Of a stretch of 64,000 bases of DNA, positions 18,505 to 27,812 are shown piece after piece (within the stretch, counting starts at the first letter, position 1; every line of letters starts with the position of its first letter). The stretch comes from JBFHFS01 sp041583495 (GTDB taxonomy: Bacteria; Bacteroidota; Bacteroidia; Bacteroidales; Marinilabiliaceae), in the NCBI GenBank assembly GCA_041583495.1, contig JBFHFS010000008.1, forward strand, positions 1 through 64,000, read 5' to 3'. The notes below the pieces were generated by a model. That model saw nothing but the letters and a program-made list of their open reading frames with translations. It ran no database searches and was not told the origin of the DNA. The translations under genes and the position numbers were made by a program.

Positions 18505-19752
18505 ATGCCCCAATTAAAAAGTATGGTTAATTTACTGTTAGTTTGCCTGTTGGTGTGGAATACTTCCTGTAAGGAAAGTGTTAATAATAATTTTGAAGAT
18601 GAGCTGGGTTATCCCGTTAACGTGCAGGCTTCCTTTGATGAGGATACAGAAAGTGCGCACTTAACATGGGATCGGGTAGTAGAAGCAGTGGGCTATTCCA
18701 TATGGTATTCTTATTCCGAAACCGGGGCTTATACCTTATTGGCCGATGTTACAAACAATGAATATACCGACACCTCCATAGAGAGGAATTCAAAAAAATA
18801 CTATAAAATTAAAGCCTACAACAGTATCGAGGAGAGCATTTTTAGTGTGTCTGTCTCGGTCACCAATACCTTGTCGTTCGAGGAAGATCTTACCCCAAGA
18901 GGCATGTGGATGTGGGATAAAACCGACGGGCTGGACGATACCAAAAGATCAGCCTTGCTGGCTTTCTGTCTGGAAAAAGACATTAAAATCCTTTATTTCA
19001 GCACCGGACGTAACGATTATTTGTCTGATGCGGACTTAGTGCTGAGCACCAGGACTTTTATTCGGGATGCTCATAATAACCATATTAAGGTGCATGGGTT
19101 AACGGGTAGTCCGGACTGGATCCTTCCAGAAAAACAAAATGTTTATCTGGATGCCGTCAGAAGTCTCGTGGCCTATAATAATTTAGTTGAAGAAGATGAA
19201 CGTTTTGACGGTTATCAGGCCGATATTGAGCCCTATAAATATTATGGCAGCGATTTACCGACCGCCGAACGTGTCAAGAACCTTACTTATTTTGTCGATG
19301 TAAATAAACAGGCTGCCGATATTTTTAAGTCAGAACTCGACCATCCGGATGACTTTCAATATGGAATGGCCATCAGTGCCTGGATGGAAAATCAGGGTGA
19401 AGAATTAAAATTAGATTATCAGGGGAAGAATCAAAATGCCCTTTATCACCTGGCCGAAATCGTAGACTACTTTGCCATTATGAGCTATCGGGATATTGCT
19501 TCCACCATAATTGAGATCTCAAATGTTGAGGTTTCCCTAATGGAAAGTCTGGGCAAGAAGGCGTGGGTAGGGTTGGAAACCATGGATACCGAAAGCGTGG
19601 GCGCCGGAGGCGGTTTCATCAATTTCTACGAGGAAGGAAATGAATATATGGAAGGAGAAATTACCAAAGTAGCGGACTATTACAAAAATAATAGTGGGTT
19701 TGGGGGCATGGCCATCCATCATTATAAGACCTATGTCGAATTAAAGGATTAA
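18505..19752 (+). CDS. FN3 lipoprotein with GH18-like TIM-barrel domain
   Basis: An upstream ATG at 18475 is possible, but 18505 is preferred: from there the N-terminus (MPQLKSMVNLLLVCLLVW) aligns with that of the sister gene at 20080 and is a normal lipoprotein signal with Cys22. The 415-residue protein has one fibronectin type III domain (about 38-122). A roughly 285-residue domain with TIM-barrel features follows: RGMWMWDKTD near the start, DGYQADIEPY at 235-244, YFAIMSYRD and KKAWVGLETMD. DGYQADIE resembles the DGxDxDxE catalytic strand of GH18 chitinases, with Glu242 as the possible acid, but family assignment is inference. It probably acts at the cell surface on the PUL substrate. Confidence 0.7.
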   Translation: MPQLKSMVNLLLVCLLVWNTSCKESVNNNFEDELGYPVNVQASFDEDTESAHLTWDRVVEAVGYSIWYSYSETGAYTLLADVTNNEYTDTSIERNSKKYYKIKAYNSIEESIFSVSVSVTNTLSFEEDLTPRGMWMWDKTDGLDDTKRSALLAFCLEKDIKILYFSTGRNDYLSDADLVLSTRTFIRDAHNNHIKVHGLTGSPDWILPEKQNVYLDAVRSLVAYNNLVEEDERFDGYQADIEPYKYYGSDLPTAERVKNLTYFVDVNKQAADIFKSELDHPDDFQYGMAISAWMENQGEELKLDYQGKNQNALYHLAEIVDYFAIMSYRDIASTIIEISNVEVSLMESLGKKAWVGLETMDTESVGAGGGFINFYEEGNEYMEGEITKVADYYKNNSGFGGMAIHHYKTYVELKD

Positions 19753-20079
19753 GAAGCTTACCGGATGATTTGGCGTCGTTAGGGCATCCTGTCCGTGGCT
19801 TGGGTGTTGATTTCCTTTGCCGCCTTTCCTAAAGAAGCCTTTGCCCCGGTGGTGGGGTTAAGAATGGACTGTTATGGTTTCTCATTTGATGCCTCTTTGT
19901 TGCAATCGGAGGATGAATAGGGAGCTGTTTTTTTGGGGGGGGATGTTTTTCTTTTTTGAGAATCCCTTTTAAGTTAGTCAGGCCGAAAAGCCTTACGCAC
20001 AAAAAGGTATCGAAGGGAGAAATTTTAACAGTTCCTTCAATATTGGTGAATAATAATTAATGTTACAGATACCCATTAT
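19753..20079. other. Intergenic leader between the two FN3 genes
   Basis: There is no gene in these 327 bases. It contains an eight-G run near 19936 and an imperfect inverted repeat (GGAGCTGTTTTTTT near 19921 with AATTTTAACAGTTCC near 20021-20035) that mirrors the layout of the perfect inverted repeat at 18357-18462. The similarity suggests the leader was duplicated together with the gene front. Confidence 0.45.
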
Positions 20080-21093
20080 ATGGCATCATTAAAAAGTTTG
20101 ATTAAACTGCTGTTAATCTCCCTGTTTGTATGGAACTGCTCATGCAACAAGGAAAATACCAACAGTAATTATTTTGAGAATGAAATCGATTACCCGGGTA
20201 ACGTGGAGATTTCCTTTAGTGCGGAAACAGAAAGTGCCCGCTTAACCTGGGATCGGGTTGTTGAAGCAGAGGGATATTCCATTTGGTATTCATATTCCGA
20301 AACGTCAGCGTATACTTTTTTGGCAGATGTTACAACCAATGAATATACCGATAAATCAATTGAGCGGAACGCGCAAAAATTTTACAAAATTAAATCGTAC
20401 AATAGTTACGCGTCGAGCATTTTTAGTGTCCCGGTATCAGTAATAAATCCATTGTCCGATGAGGAAGATCCTGCGCAAGGCGTCCGTTATGACTTTGTGA
20501 CCTTTAAGGATTGGAGTTATATGCATCAGGATACGGCCACCATTGAACAGTATAGAATAGCCCAGGGTAATCTGTTTCTGTCCACCCGTGCCGGGACCTA
20601 CGACCGCACAAAAGCCAATCTTATTGCCACAAAGATGGGCGCAGGAAAAAGTTCATGTCGTTTATATATTCCAACGATGTATGCCAACGACCAAACGAGT
20701 ATTGCCTCCTTTCTTTACAGTGATGATCAGCACGAGATTGATTTCGAAATTGGATATGGGAAAGCTCAAACGCGGATTCAAAAGAGTGCTCAGTCCGATG
20801 AAGTTTTATGCTACATGACTTCTCAGGGATTTCCTTTTCACAGCGAAATTGTGACCCTGAAGATGAATAAGTGGTATGTAATTGATATCGATCTTTCGCT
20901 GAAAAATGGCAGTTATTTTGTGCAATGGATCGTTGACGGGGAGGTGAAATCTACCCTGCAACAATCTTTTGGGAGTGAGGTGCAATTTAGACCCATTTTA
21001 AGTCTCGAGAACCTTAAATTTTTAGGGGATCATATTTCAGGACATGATTATGAAGTGGAGTTTGACTGGCTGGAAATTATGCACTATCAGTAG
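20080..21093 (+). CDS. FN3 lipoprotein with jelly-roll-like C-terminal domain
   Basis: This 337-residue protein has a lipoprotein signal (Cys20 or Cys22 in WNCSC) and an FN3 domain (about 37-125) nearly identical in sequence to that of the preceding gene (shared LTWDRVVEA, YSIWYSYSET and NEYTD). Its C-terminal 200 residues are unrelated to the TIM-barrel domain next door. Motifs such as HEIDFEIGYGK, KMNKWYVIDIDL and YEVEFDWLEIMHY resemble GH16/LamG concanavalin-like sandwiches, but the full GH16 catalytic ExDxxE motif is not present (only EIDFEIG). It is most likely a glycan-binding lectin or a divergent hydrolase at the cell surface. Confidence 0.72.
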   Translation: MASLKSLIKLLLISLFVWNCSCNKENTNSNYFENEIDYPGNVEISFSAETESARLTWDRVVEAEGYSIWYSYSETSAYTFLADVTTNEYTDKSIERNAQKFYKIKSYNSYASSIFSVPVSVINPLSDEEDPAQGVRYDFVTFKDWSYMHQDTATIEQYRIAQGNLFLSTRAGTYDRTKANLIATKMGAGKSSCRLYIPTMYANDQTSIASFLYSDDQHEIDFEIGYGKAQTRIQKSAQSDEVLCYMTSQGFPFHSEIVTLKMNKWYVIDIDLSLKNGSYFVQWIVDGEVKSTLQQSFGSEVQFRPILSLENLKFLGDHISGHDYEVEFDWLEIMHYQ

Positions 21094-21127
21094 TTGTTTT
21101 AATAAATATTTAAATAAAACACAGGAA

Positions 21128-22690
21128 ATGGATTATCGAGATATGAAGAAGGGGACAGGATTAATTTGGGTCTGTTTAATACTCATCCTGATGGGTGGTT
21201 GTGAGGATGATTCAGTTTTTCCCAATTTAGAAATAGGTGAAACAACCGATTATTTTGTTTCTTCATTAGATACCTCTTTAGTACATTCGGAGGATGCATA
21301 TGGAGCGATCTTCCTGGAGGATGTTTCGTTTTCCATAAACACCAAACAGTACGAGGCATTAAAGGAGATTTCCTTTAGGGTTTTACCCAAAGGTGAAAGT
21401 TCTTTGGTGGATACATTTACGGTTTCTTATTCAAAGCCTTATATCGAAAGTAAGTGTTACTTCGATTCCACTTCAATGCAAATTACGTTTCCGGTTTTTG
21501 GACTGTTCGACGCTTATCTTAATACCATTTTAATCACCAGCAGGTTTTCCAATGGGCAGAACTGGGAGAGCACCCTTAAAATAGAGACTAAACTCTATCC
21601 GAATTCGGAAGAAAATAATATGACAATGGTTTCCCCCACAACGGATATCGGGGTTAGTTATTTCTTGATGGAAACCGATTACGGGGCCATGATCATGGAT
21701 ATAGAAGGGAATATTCGATGGGTAGCAGAAGAGTTTCTGGCTGAAACAAATCCTGCATACGTATTCCTGGAAAATAATTTCTATTGTAAAACACAAAACA
21801 CTCCCTTTAACTACCTGACAAAGCTGGGCTTTGACGGTAACCGGGATTCGATTGCTGTTGAATGTGGAGATTACCCGGGTGCAGCCTTTCACCATGAAAT
21901 AAACCTGAGTGATAAGGGTATTTTACTGGAATTAAATATTAAAAACGGAAAGTCGTTCGAAAAGAGGAATAGCGTTTTAATTGAAGTGGATAAAGAAGGG
22001 AAACTGCTTCAAACCTGGGATATGGATGAGATTATTGGAAAGTGTTTGGCAGAATCAGGGTTGCCGGTCGATACTTTTATTCGTAATGCCTATAATAGTG
22101 CTAATGCCATTGATTGGTTTCATATGAATTCGCAGGTGTACGATGCAAGTGATAATACGGTTTTTATTTCGAGCAGGGAGAATTTTGTGATCAAGGTGGG
22201 GTATAGTGATAAAGAAATAAAATGGATACTTGGCGATTCTACGAAATACTGGCATTCACTTGATACTTTGCGTCACTATGCACTTCACTTAACAGAGGGG
22301 AATATTAATATTGGACAACATTCCCTTTCTATTTTGGATAACGGGGAGTTATTGATGTTTAATAATGGGGAAGACTCATATGTCTCATTTTTCCCAAAGG
22401 ATAAGCTGGGTTTGACTTACCCCAACTCAATGATCTCAAGCTATATGATCTCCGGGCAAACAGGAACGGCAAAAGAGGTTTTTAACCTTGATTTACCTTA
22501 TTATTCTCCCAACAGAGGATGTGTTCAAAAATATGGAGAGGCTTATATTGTTACATCATTGCCTGTCCAACCCGAATATAGTAGTGTTATCGATCTCTTC
22601 GACAAGGAGGGGAACCTGCTGTTGAAAGTGACGAATTATAATTATTTCTGTGTTAGAACGTATGGTTTTTCAAATATGTTGGTGTTTTAA
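21128..22690 (+). CDS. Arylsulfate sulfotransferase (AssT)-like lipoprotein
   Basis: The open frame extends upstream into the previous gene. The true start is 21128 or 21143, the latter giving MKKGTGLIWVCLILILMGGC, a classic lipoprotein signal. The body resembles the bacterial PAPS-independent arylsulfotransferase beta-propeller. Numbering from 21128, His255/256 (AFHHEI), His332 (DWFHMNS), Arg350 (SSREN) and His398 (GQHS) match the active-site set known for E. coli AssT (two His, one Arg and the His that carries sulfate). Such enzymes move sulfate between phenolic donors and acceptors. Its place in a glycan PUL directly before GH20 is unusual, and a sugar or glycan-linked acceptor is possible but unproven. 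Confidence 0.75.
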   Translation: MDYRDMKKGTGLIWVCLILILMGGCEDDSVFPNLEIGETTDYFVSSLDTSLVHSEDAYGAIFLEDVSFSINTKQYEALKEISFRVLPKGESSLVDTFTVSYSKPYIESKCYFDSTSMQITFPVFGLFDAYLNTILITSRFSNGQNWESTLKIETKLYPNSEENNMTMVSPTTDIGVSYFLMETDYGAMIMDIEGNIRWVAEEFLAETNPAYVFLENNFYCKTQNTPFNYLTKLGFDGNRDSIAVECGDYPGAAFHHEINLSDKGILLELNIKNGKSFEKRNSVLIEVDKEGKLLQTWDMDEIIGKCLAESGLPVDTFIRNAYNSANAIDWFHMNSQVYDASDNTVFISSRENFVIKVGYSDKEIKWILGDSTKYWHSLDTLRHYALHLTEGNINIGQHSLSILDNGELLMFNNGEDSYVSFFPKDKLGLTYPNSMISSYMISGQTGTAKEVFNLDLPYYSPNRGCVQKYGEAYIVTSLPVQPEYSSVIDLFDKEGNLLLKVTNYNYFCVRTYGFSNMLVF

Positions 22691-22880
22691 GCATTTGATT
22701 TGTTGCCTGTAATCTGCCATGTTTTTGAAGTTTCGAATATTTCTTTTTCTCCGGTTGGCGTCTGACTGTGGTGAAGGGATAAATGGTTTTGAAAACGACA
22801 TATGTGTAGAGATGGGATTTTGCCACGGCCAAACCGGGGTTGTTTGAAGAGAATAGTTTGAAAATTTAAAAAACTTATAG

Positions 22881-25223
22881 ATGATGAGATTTCAGGTAGT
22901 TTTGTTGATTATTATTGCCCTGGTGTTTTTTCAGGGCTGTAAGCCTGAGAAGGCGGATCCCATAAAGATTATTCCCCAACCCACCGAGGTGGTTCCCGGA
23001 ACCGGATTCTTCGAAGTTAATTCTGCAACCAATGTATATACAGGTTTTTCTGAGCTGTCGGTGTTGAATGAAACGTTTCAGGAGGAGATAAAAAATGAAA
23101 CCGGCATCGAAATCGGGATCTCAAAAATCCCCTTAAACAGAAACGGAATTGAACTGATCTTAGAGGATTCGATTGCCTCAGAAGCTTATGTGTTAGAGGT
23201 AAATCCAGAGCAAATAATTATTAAGGCAGGGAGTCCTGCCGGGGCTTTTTACGCCCTTCAAACCCTCAAACAACTTATTCCCGTTGAATTTGCCGGGAGT
23301 GATAAACCTAAGAATTGTAACTGCAAAATACCTACGGTTCGAATCGCCGATCAGCCGACTTTTGCCTGGCGGGGTTATATGTTGGATGTTTCGCGCCATT
23401 TTTTTGGGAAAGAAAAAATTAAGGAGGTATTGGATTTTATGGCCATGCTAAAACTTAACCGTTTTCACTGGCACCTGGCCGATGATCAGGGCTGGCGGGT
23501 TGAAATAAAGAAATATCCGAAACTCACCTCTGTGGGGGCCTGGCGAGTGGATTATGTAAATTATGATGAAACCGTCAGCAATTGGTGGGGGAGGCCCGTG
23601 CAGAAAGAGGGCGAAAAAGCCACCTACGGAGGATTCTATACTCAGGAAGATATAAAAGAGTTGGTCGCCTATGCCAAAGAACGGTATATCGAAATCCTTC
23701 CCGAGATTGACGTCCCGGGACACTCCATGGAAATACTGGCTTCTTATCCCGAAGTGTCCTGCGATGGCCAACCACGTTATAAGGTGGCCACCGGTGGCGT
23801 TTCCAGGGACAATGCCTTGTGTCCGTCCAATGAATTTACCTATACCTTTCTGGAAGGGGTGTTGGACGAAGTCATGGATCTGTTTCCTTTCGAATATATC
23901 CACATAGGAGGCGACGAATGCAACAAAGAGGGATGGAAGAATCACCAGGCTTGTCAGCTCTTCATGAAAAAAAATGGGTTGAAGGATGAGCATGAATTGC
24001 AGAGCTATTTTATTAAACGGGTGGAAAAAATAGTGAACAACCGGGGTAAAAACCTGATTGGCTGGGATGAGATCCTGGAGGGAGGATTGGCCCCCAATGC
24101 CACGGTGATGTCATGGAGGGGCCAACGAGGGGGCATTGCCGCCGCAAAATCGGGGCACCGGGTCATTATGTCGCCCAGTTATGCCAACTATCTGGATCTG
24201 AAGCAGGGCCAATCCGACTTTGAACCTAATCTGGGTTATTCGCTGGCCTTACTATCAACCTGTTACAACTATTCGGTTATTCCCAAAGAACTCACCGGGG
24301 AGGAGGCCAAATTCATCATGGGTACCCAGGGGAACTTGTGGACCGAATCGATTTCGGATTGGGGAAAACTCACCTATATGACCTTTCCCCGCTTGTTTGC
24401 CGTGGCTGAAAATGGCTGGACGCCCGAATATTTGCAGGATTTTGACGATTTTGTGGAGCGACTTAGACCCCATCTGGCCCGGATGAAAGCCAAAAAGGTG
24501 CGCTATGCCAAGAGTGTGTACAATGTTTGGGTGCATCAGAAAGGGGTGGATAACACCATCGAAATTACCCTGGATTCTGAACTCTCCAATCCGGACATCA
24601 GATATACCTTAGATGGGTCCACGCCAAAGGCCAACAGTTCAAAATACACGGCTCCTTTTGTTTTGACGTCGAGTCACACAATAAAGGCCGCTATATTCAA
24701 AGACGGGAAGATGTCCGGGGACGTTTCAAGTGTGTGGTATCCTATACATAAAGCCGCAGGAGCCCGGGTAATCTATCACATGCCTTTTTCCCCAAAAGAT
24801 TCTGCAGGGGGGCAGTATGCCCTTACCGACCTTAACTATGGACAACTGGATGTACAGGGCGACCACAACTGGCAGGGCTTTGAGAATGACCTGGATGTGG
24901 AGATCGTGTTTGATCAACCCATCGACATTCAAACCGTACGAATTATCTCCCTGAAAAAGACTATTCGTGGGACCTATCCCCCCACACAAATTGAGCTCTT
25001 CGGCTCAAAAGATGGGGTCGAATTTACCAAAATTGGGGATTCCGGGTTTCTGGAAACCAGCCAGGTGCAAGGGCGTAACCGAATCTCTTCCGATTTGGCT
25101 TGTGAAGCTACTGGCATTAGAAACCTGCGGGTTAAGGCCAAGAAAGTCGATCCAATTCCCGAGGGACACCATCAGGCCGGGAAAAAGGGTTACCTGAAAA
25201 TTGATGAGATCATCGTTTTATAG
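22881..25223 (+). CDS. Beta-N-acetylhexosaminidase, GH20, lipoprotein
   Basis: This 780-residue lipoprotein (Cys20, FFQGC) is an exo-acting GH20 enzyme that removes beta-linked GlcNAc or GalNAc by substrate-assisted catalysis. It has a GH20b N-terminal domain (about 30-150) and a TIM barrel with FHWHLADDQGWRVEIKKYP and the catalytic pair Asp345-Glu346 in HIGGDECN. A chitobiase C-terminal-type domain (about 545-615, IRYTLDGSTP) and a discoidin-like domain (about 640-775) follow. It is the last gene of the PUL on this strand. Together with GH29 it implies a substrate with fucose and N-acetylhexosamine ends. Confidence 0.95.
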   Translation: MMRFQVVLLIIIALVFFQGCKPEKADPIKIIPQPTEVVPGTGFFEVNSATNVYTGFSELSVLNETFQEEIKNETGIEIGISKIPLNRNGIELILEDSIASEAYVLEVNPEQIIIKAGSPAGAFYALQTLKQLIPVEFAGSDKPKNCNCKIPTVRIADQPTFAWRGYMLDVSRHFFGKEKIKEVLDFMAMLKLNRFHWHLADDQGWRVEIKKYPKLTSVGAWRVDYVNYDETVSNWWGRPVQKEGEKATYGGFYTQEDIKELVAYAKERYIEILPEIDVPGHSMEILASYPEVSCDGQPRYKVATGGVSRDNALCPSNEFTYTFLEGVLDEVMDLFPFEYIHIGGDECNKEGWKNHQACQLFMKKNGLKDEHELQSYFIKRVEKIVNNRGKNLIGWDEILEGGLAPNATVMSWRGQRGGIAAAKSGHRVIMSPSYANYLDLKQGQSDFEPNLGYSLALLSTCYNYSVIPKELTGEEAKFIMGTQGNLWTESISDWGKLTYMTFPRLFAVAENGWTPEYLQDFDDFVERLRPHLARMKAKKVRYAKSVYNVWVHQKGVDNTIEITLDSELSNPDIRYTLDGSTPKANSSKYTAPFVLTSSHTIKAAIFKDGKMSGDVSSVWYPIHKAAGARVIYHMPFSPKDSAGGQYALTDLNYGQLDVQGDHNWQGFENDLDVEIVFDQPIDIQTVRIISLKKTIRGTYPPTQIELFGSKDGVEFTKIGDSGFLETSQVQGRNRISSDLACEATGIRNLRVKAKKVDPIPEGHHQAGKKGYLKIDEIIVL

Positions 25224-25540
25224 AAACTCGTTTGCCCCGCTAAGATTTTTATTACAATAAAAATCCCGTTTTGAATACAAGGCAAGGATTAAGGTTTCAA
25301 TACCCGTATGGACGTACATAGCCTTAAGCGCTCTCCTTTTTGCCGGAAACAAAGATTTTTGGATTGGGCCACGAGAGAGCTTTTACAGTAAAGAAGGAAA
25401 TAACATCGGTGAGTTCTATTTTTTTGCTCACTGGGTTTTATCCAATACGAATGAATGAACCCGGGGGCTAAAAGTCGTCGTTACCCCTGCATTCAAGACT
25501 CTCATTAGTTAATAGAACCATAGACCAGAAGAGATAAAAA
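25224..25540. other. Intergenic region between convergent GH20 and acyl-CoA synthetase genes
   Basis: No gene is seen. Near its start is an AT-rich hairpin (GATTTTTATT/AATAAAAATC just after the GH20 stop). At 25326-25335 with 25371-25380 an imperfect stem (AAGCGCTCTC/GAGAGAGCTT) is followed by TTTT and could terminate the PUL transcript. Confidence 0.45.
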
Positions 25541-25573
25541 GAATGGATCCCGTATATTTAACGGGATCCATTC
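25535..25573 (-). terminator. Strong intrinsic terminator of the acyl-CoA synthetase operon
   Basis: GAATGGATCCCGT (25541-25553) and ACGGGATCCATTC (25561-25573) form a perfect 13-bp stem with a 7-nt loop. On the minus strand the stem is followed by TTTTT. It lies 19 bases past the stop codon of the minus-strand gene ending at 25593. Confidence 0.88.
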
Positions 25574-25592
25574 ATGCGCCTATGTTTGATCC

Positions 25593-27248
25593 TTATTTGT
25601 GGCGTTCTCTGATCTCCACGCGGCGTATTTTACCGCTGATGGTTTTAGGTAATTCAGTAACAAACTCAATAATTCTTGGGTATTTATAAGGAGCTGTCAC
25701 CGACTTAACATGTTCCTGAATTTGCTTCACCAACGCCTCATCTCCAGGTTGGTATTGGGGCGCCAACACGATGGTGGCTTTTACCACCTGTCCGCGAATC
25801 TCGTCGGGGGCTGCCGTGATGGCGCATTCCACCACGGCGGGATGAGTCATCAGGGCATTTTCCACTTCAAAGGGTCCAATGCGGTAACCCGAACTTTTTA
25901 TCACATCATCTAACCGGCCCACAAACCAATAATAGCCATCTTCGTCGCGCCAGGCCAGGTCGCCGGTATGGTAATTGCCCCCATAATGACAGGAGGCGGT
26001 TTTCTCCTCATCACGATAATAGCCCATGAATAATCCTGCAGGCATTTTCTCGGCGGTATGTATAGTGATTTCGCCCACTTCTCCATCTTCACAGGGGCGG
26101 CCTTCGCTGTTGACAAGCCGGATATCATAAACGGGTGATGGAACGCCTGTGGATCCTGGTTTGGGTTCCATCCAGGGGAAGGTGGCAATTTGCACCGTCG
26201 TTTCGGTCTGTCCGAAAGCTTCCCGGAGTTTCAGGCCGGTCTGTTTGTAAAAGGTGTCGTAGATAACCGGATTAAGTGGCTCACCCGCTACCGAAGCCGA
26301 CTTAAGCGCCGAAAGATCGTGTTTGGAGAAATCCTCACGGATCAAAAAACGGTAGATGGTAGGAGGGGCACAGAAGCTGGTTACTCCATAGGTGCTAAGT
26401 TTCTCTAAAAGATCGGCGGGTGTAAACTTTTCAAAATCGTAGACAAATACGGCCGATCCACAGAGCCATTGTCCATAAAGCTTGCCCCAGACCGATTTGG
26501 CCCATCCGGTATCTGCTACCGTAAGGTGGAGCCCGTTATCTTCCACATTCTGCCAAAATTTTGCCGTTACAATATGGCTTAAGGGGTAGGCAAAATTGTG
26601 GGCAACCATCTTGGGTTCGGCAGTGGTGCCCGAGGTGAAGTACAGCAACGAAATGTCTGAGTTTGTCTGTGCCGCCTCTCCCTGTGGACGGATGAAAGGC
26701 ACTGCCTTCTCTATCCCTTTATGAAAGGATAACCAGCCTTCTGGTGTGGCATCTCCCACTGAGACAAGCTTCTCTACGGTTGGAGATTCAGCCAAAGCAT
26801 CGTTAACGCTGTTTACCAATTCCGGCTCAGAAACCGCCAAAATCATCTTGATCCCGGCAGCATTGTTCCGGTAGCTGATATCTTTATGCGTTAACAAATG
26901 GGTTGCGGGAACGCCAACGGCCCCAATCTTGTGCAGAGCCAGAATCGAAAACCAGAACTCATATCTTCTTTTTAATATCAACATCACCTTATCTCCCCGG
27001 TGAATACCTAACGATTGAAAATAGGAAGCGGTTTCATCACTGGCTTTCTTCAAATCGGCAAAGGTGAAATTATGCGTTTCTCCCTGATCGTTCACCCAGC
27101 AAATAGCCCTTTTAGATGGGGCCGTGCGGGCATATTCATCCACCACATCGTAGGCAAAATTAAAATGATCGGGAACAATTAATTCGAAGTTCTGTTGAAA
27201 ATCTTCAAGTGATGTAAATTCAGACTGTCTTAAATATTTTTTAAACAT
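25593..27248 (-). CDS. AMP-forming acyl-CoA synthetase
   Basis: This 551-residue cytoplasmic ligase activates a carboxylic acid with ATP and CoA (acyl-AMP intermediate). The AMP-binding motif YFTSGTTAEPK is at 203-213. EAFGQTET, HTGDLAWRDEDGYYWFVGR and the C-terminal SGKIRRVE with the catalytic Lys540 are all present. Sequence style and length fit the acetyl/medium-chain acyl-CoA synthetase group, but the substrate acid cannot be told. The gene follows an XRE-cupin regulator by 12 bases on the same strand, a common pair in Bacteroidota, so the regulator probably senses a related metabolite. Confidence 0.9.
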   Translation of the reverse strand: MFKKYLRQSEFTSLEDFQQNFELIVPDHFNFAYDVVDEYARTAPSKRAICWVNDQGETHNFTFADLKKASDETASYFQSLGIHRGDKVMLILKRRYEFWFSILALHKIGAVGVPATHLLTHKDISYRNNAAGIKMILAVSEPELVNSVNDALAESPTVEKLVSVGDATPEGWLSFHKGIEKAVPFIRPQGEAAQTNSDISLLYFTSGTTAEPKMVAHNFAYPLSHIVTAKFWQNVEDNGLHLTVADTGWAKSVWGKLYGQWLCGSAVFVYDFEKFTPADLLEKLSTYGVTSFCAPPTIYRFLIREDFSKHDLSALKSASVAGEPLNPVIYDTFYKQTGLKLREAFGQTETTVQIATFPWMEPKPGSTGVPSPVYDIRLVNSEGRPCEDGEVGEITIHTAEKMPAGLFMGYYRDEEKTASCHYGGNYHTGDLAWRDEDGYYWFVGRLDDVIKSSGYRIGPFEVENALMTHPAVVECAITAAPDEIRGQVVKATIVLAPQYQPGDEALVKQIQEHVKSVTAPYKYPRIIEFVTELPKTISGKIRRVEIRERHK

Positions 27249-27260
27249 GCAATATTGATT

Positions 27261-27812
27261 TTATAAAATAATGGCCAGAAAATGGGCAGGTTGGTTATCC
27301 ATTGCAACCATGCCGTGGCTCAACTCGGAATTAAAATAGATGGAGTCGCCTTCCTCCAAAATCATCTCTTTGGTGCCGATAAAAAATTTCATCTTCCCCG
27401 AAAGCATATAGTTAAACTCCTGTCCGGGATGCGAATTAAAGGAGACTTCCGCATTTTCTTTGGGTTCGACCTTCACCAGAAACGGTTCGCACTTCCGGTT
27501 TTGAAAATTACCGGCCAGCGCCTGATAGGCATAAGCCTTTTGTCGATTCACGCTGTGCCCCCTGTCTTTGCGGGTCAGGGTGTAAGAACGCATCAGTGGC
27601 TCTTCGCCCGATAAAAGGGCGTTCAGGTCAAATTTATAGTGTTGAGCCATGCTGAAGAGAATGCTTACCGGGATATCCTCTTTTCCACTTTCAAATTTTA
27701 AATATTGCTCCTTGGTCACTGCACAGATTTTGGCAGCCTCTTCGGGTGTGATTTCTAAAACCTCACGCATCCCGTATAGACGATCGGCAATTTGTTTTAT
27801 TTGTTCTTCCAT
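27261..27812 (-). CDS. XRE-family regulator with cupin sensor domain
   Basis: This is a 183-residue cytoplasmic DNA-binding protein. The HTH (about 1-70) has MREVLEITPEEAAKICAVTK and KFESGKEDIP. The cupin_2 domain (about 105-183) has HPGQEFNYMLSGKMKF and EEGDSIYFNSELSHGM, the usual effector or metal pocket. It is the first gene of a two-gene operon with the acyl-CoA synthetase and likely controls it. Confidence 0.9.
   Translation of the reverse strand: MEEQIKQIADRLYGMREVLEITPEEAAKICAVTKEQYLKFESGKEDIPVSILFSMAQHYKFDLNALLSGEEPLMRSYTLTRKDRGHSVNRQKAYAYQALAGNFQNRKCEPFLVKVEPKENAEVSFNSHPGQEFNYMLSGKMKFFIGTKEMILEEGDSIYFNSELSHGMVAMDNQPAHFLAIIL

Noticed and set aside
21044..21127. Overlap of the FN3 jelly-roll gene and the sulfotransferase frame, as if fused
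   Set aside because: A normal lipoprotein start exists at 21128/21143, after the previous stop; the upstream extension is only an open frame.
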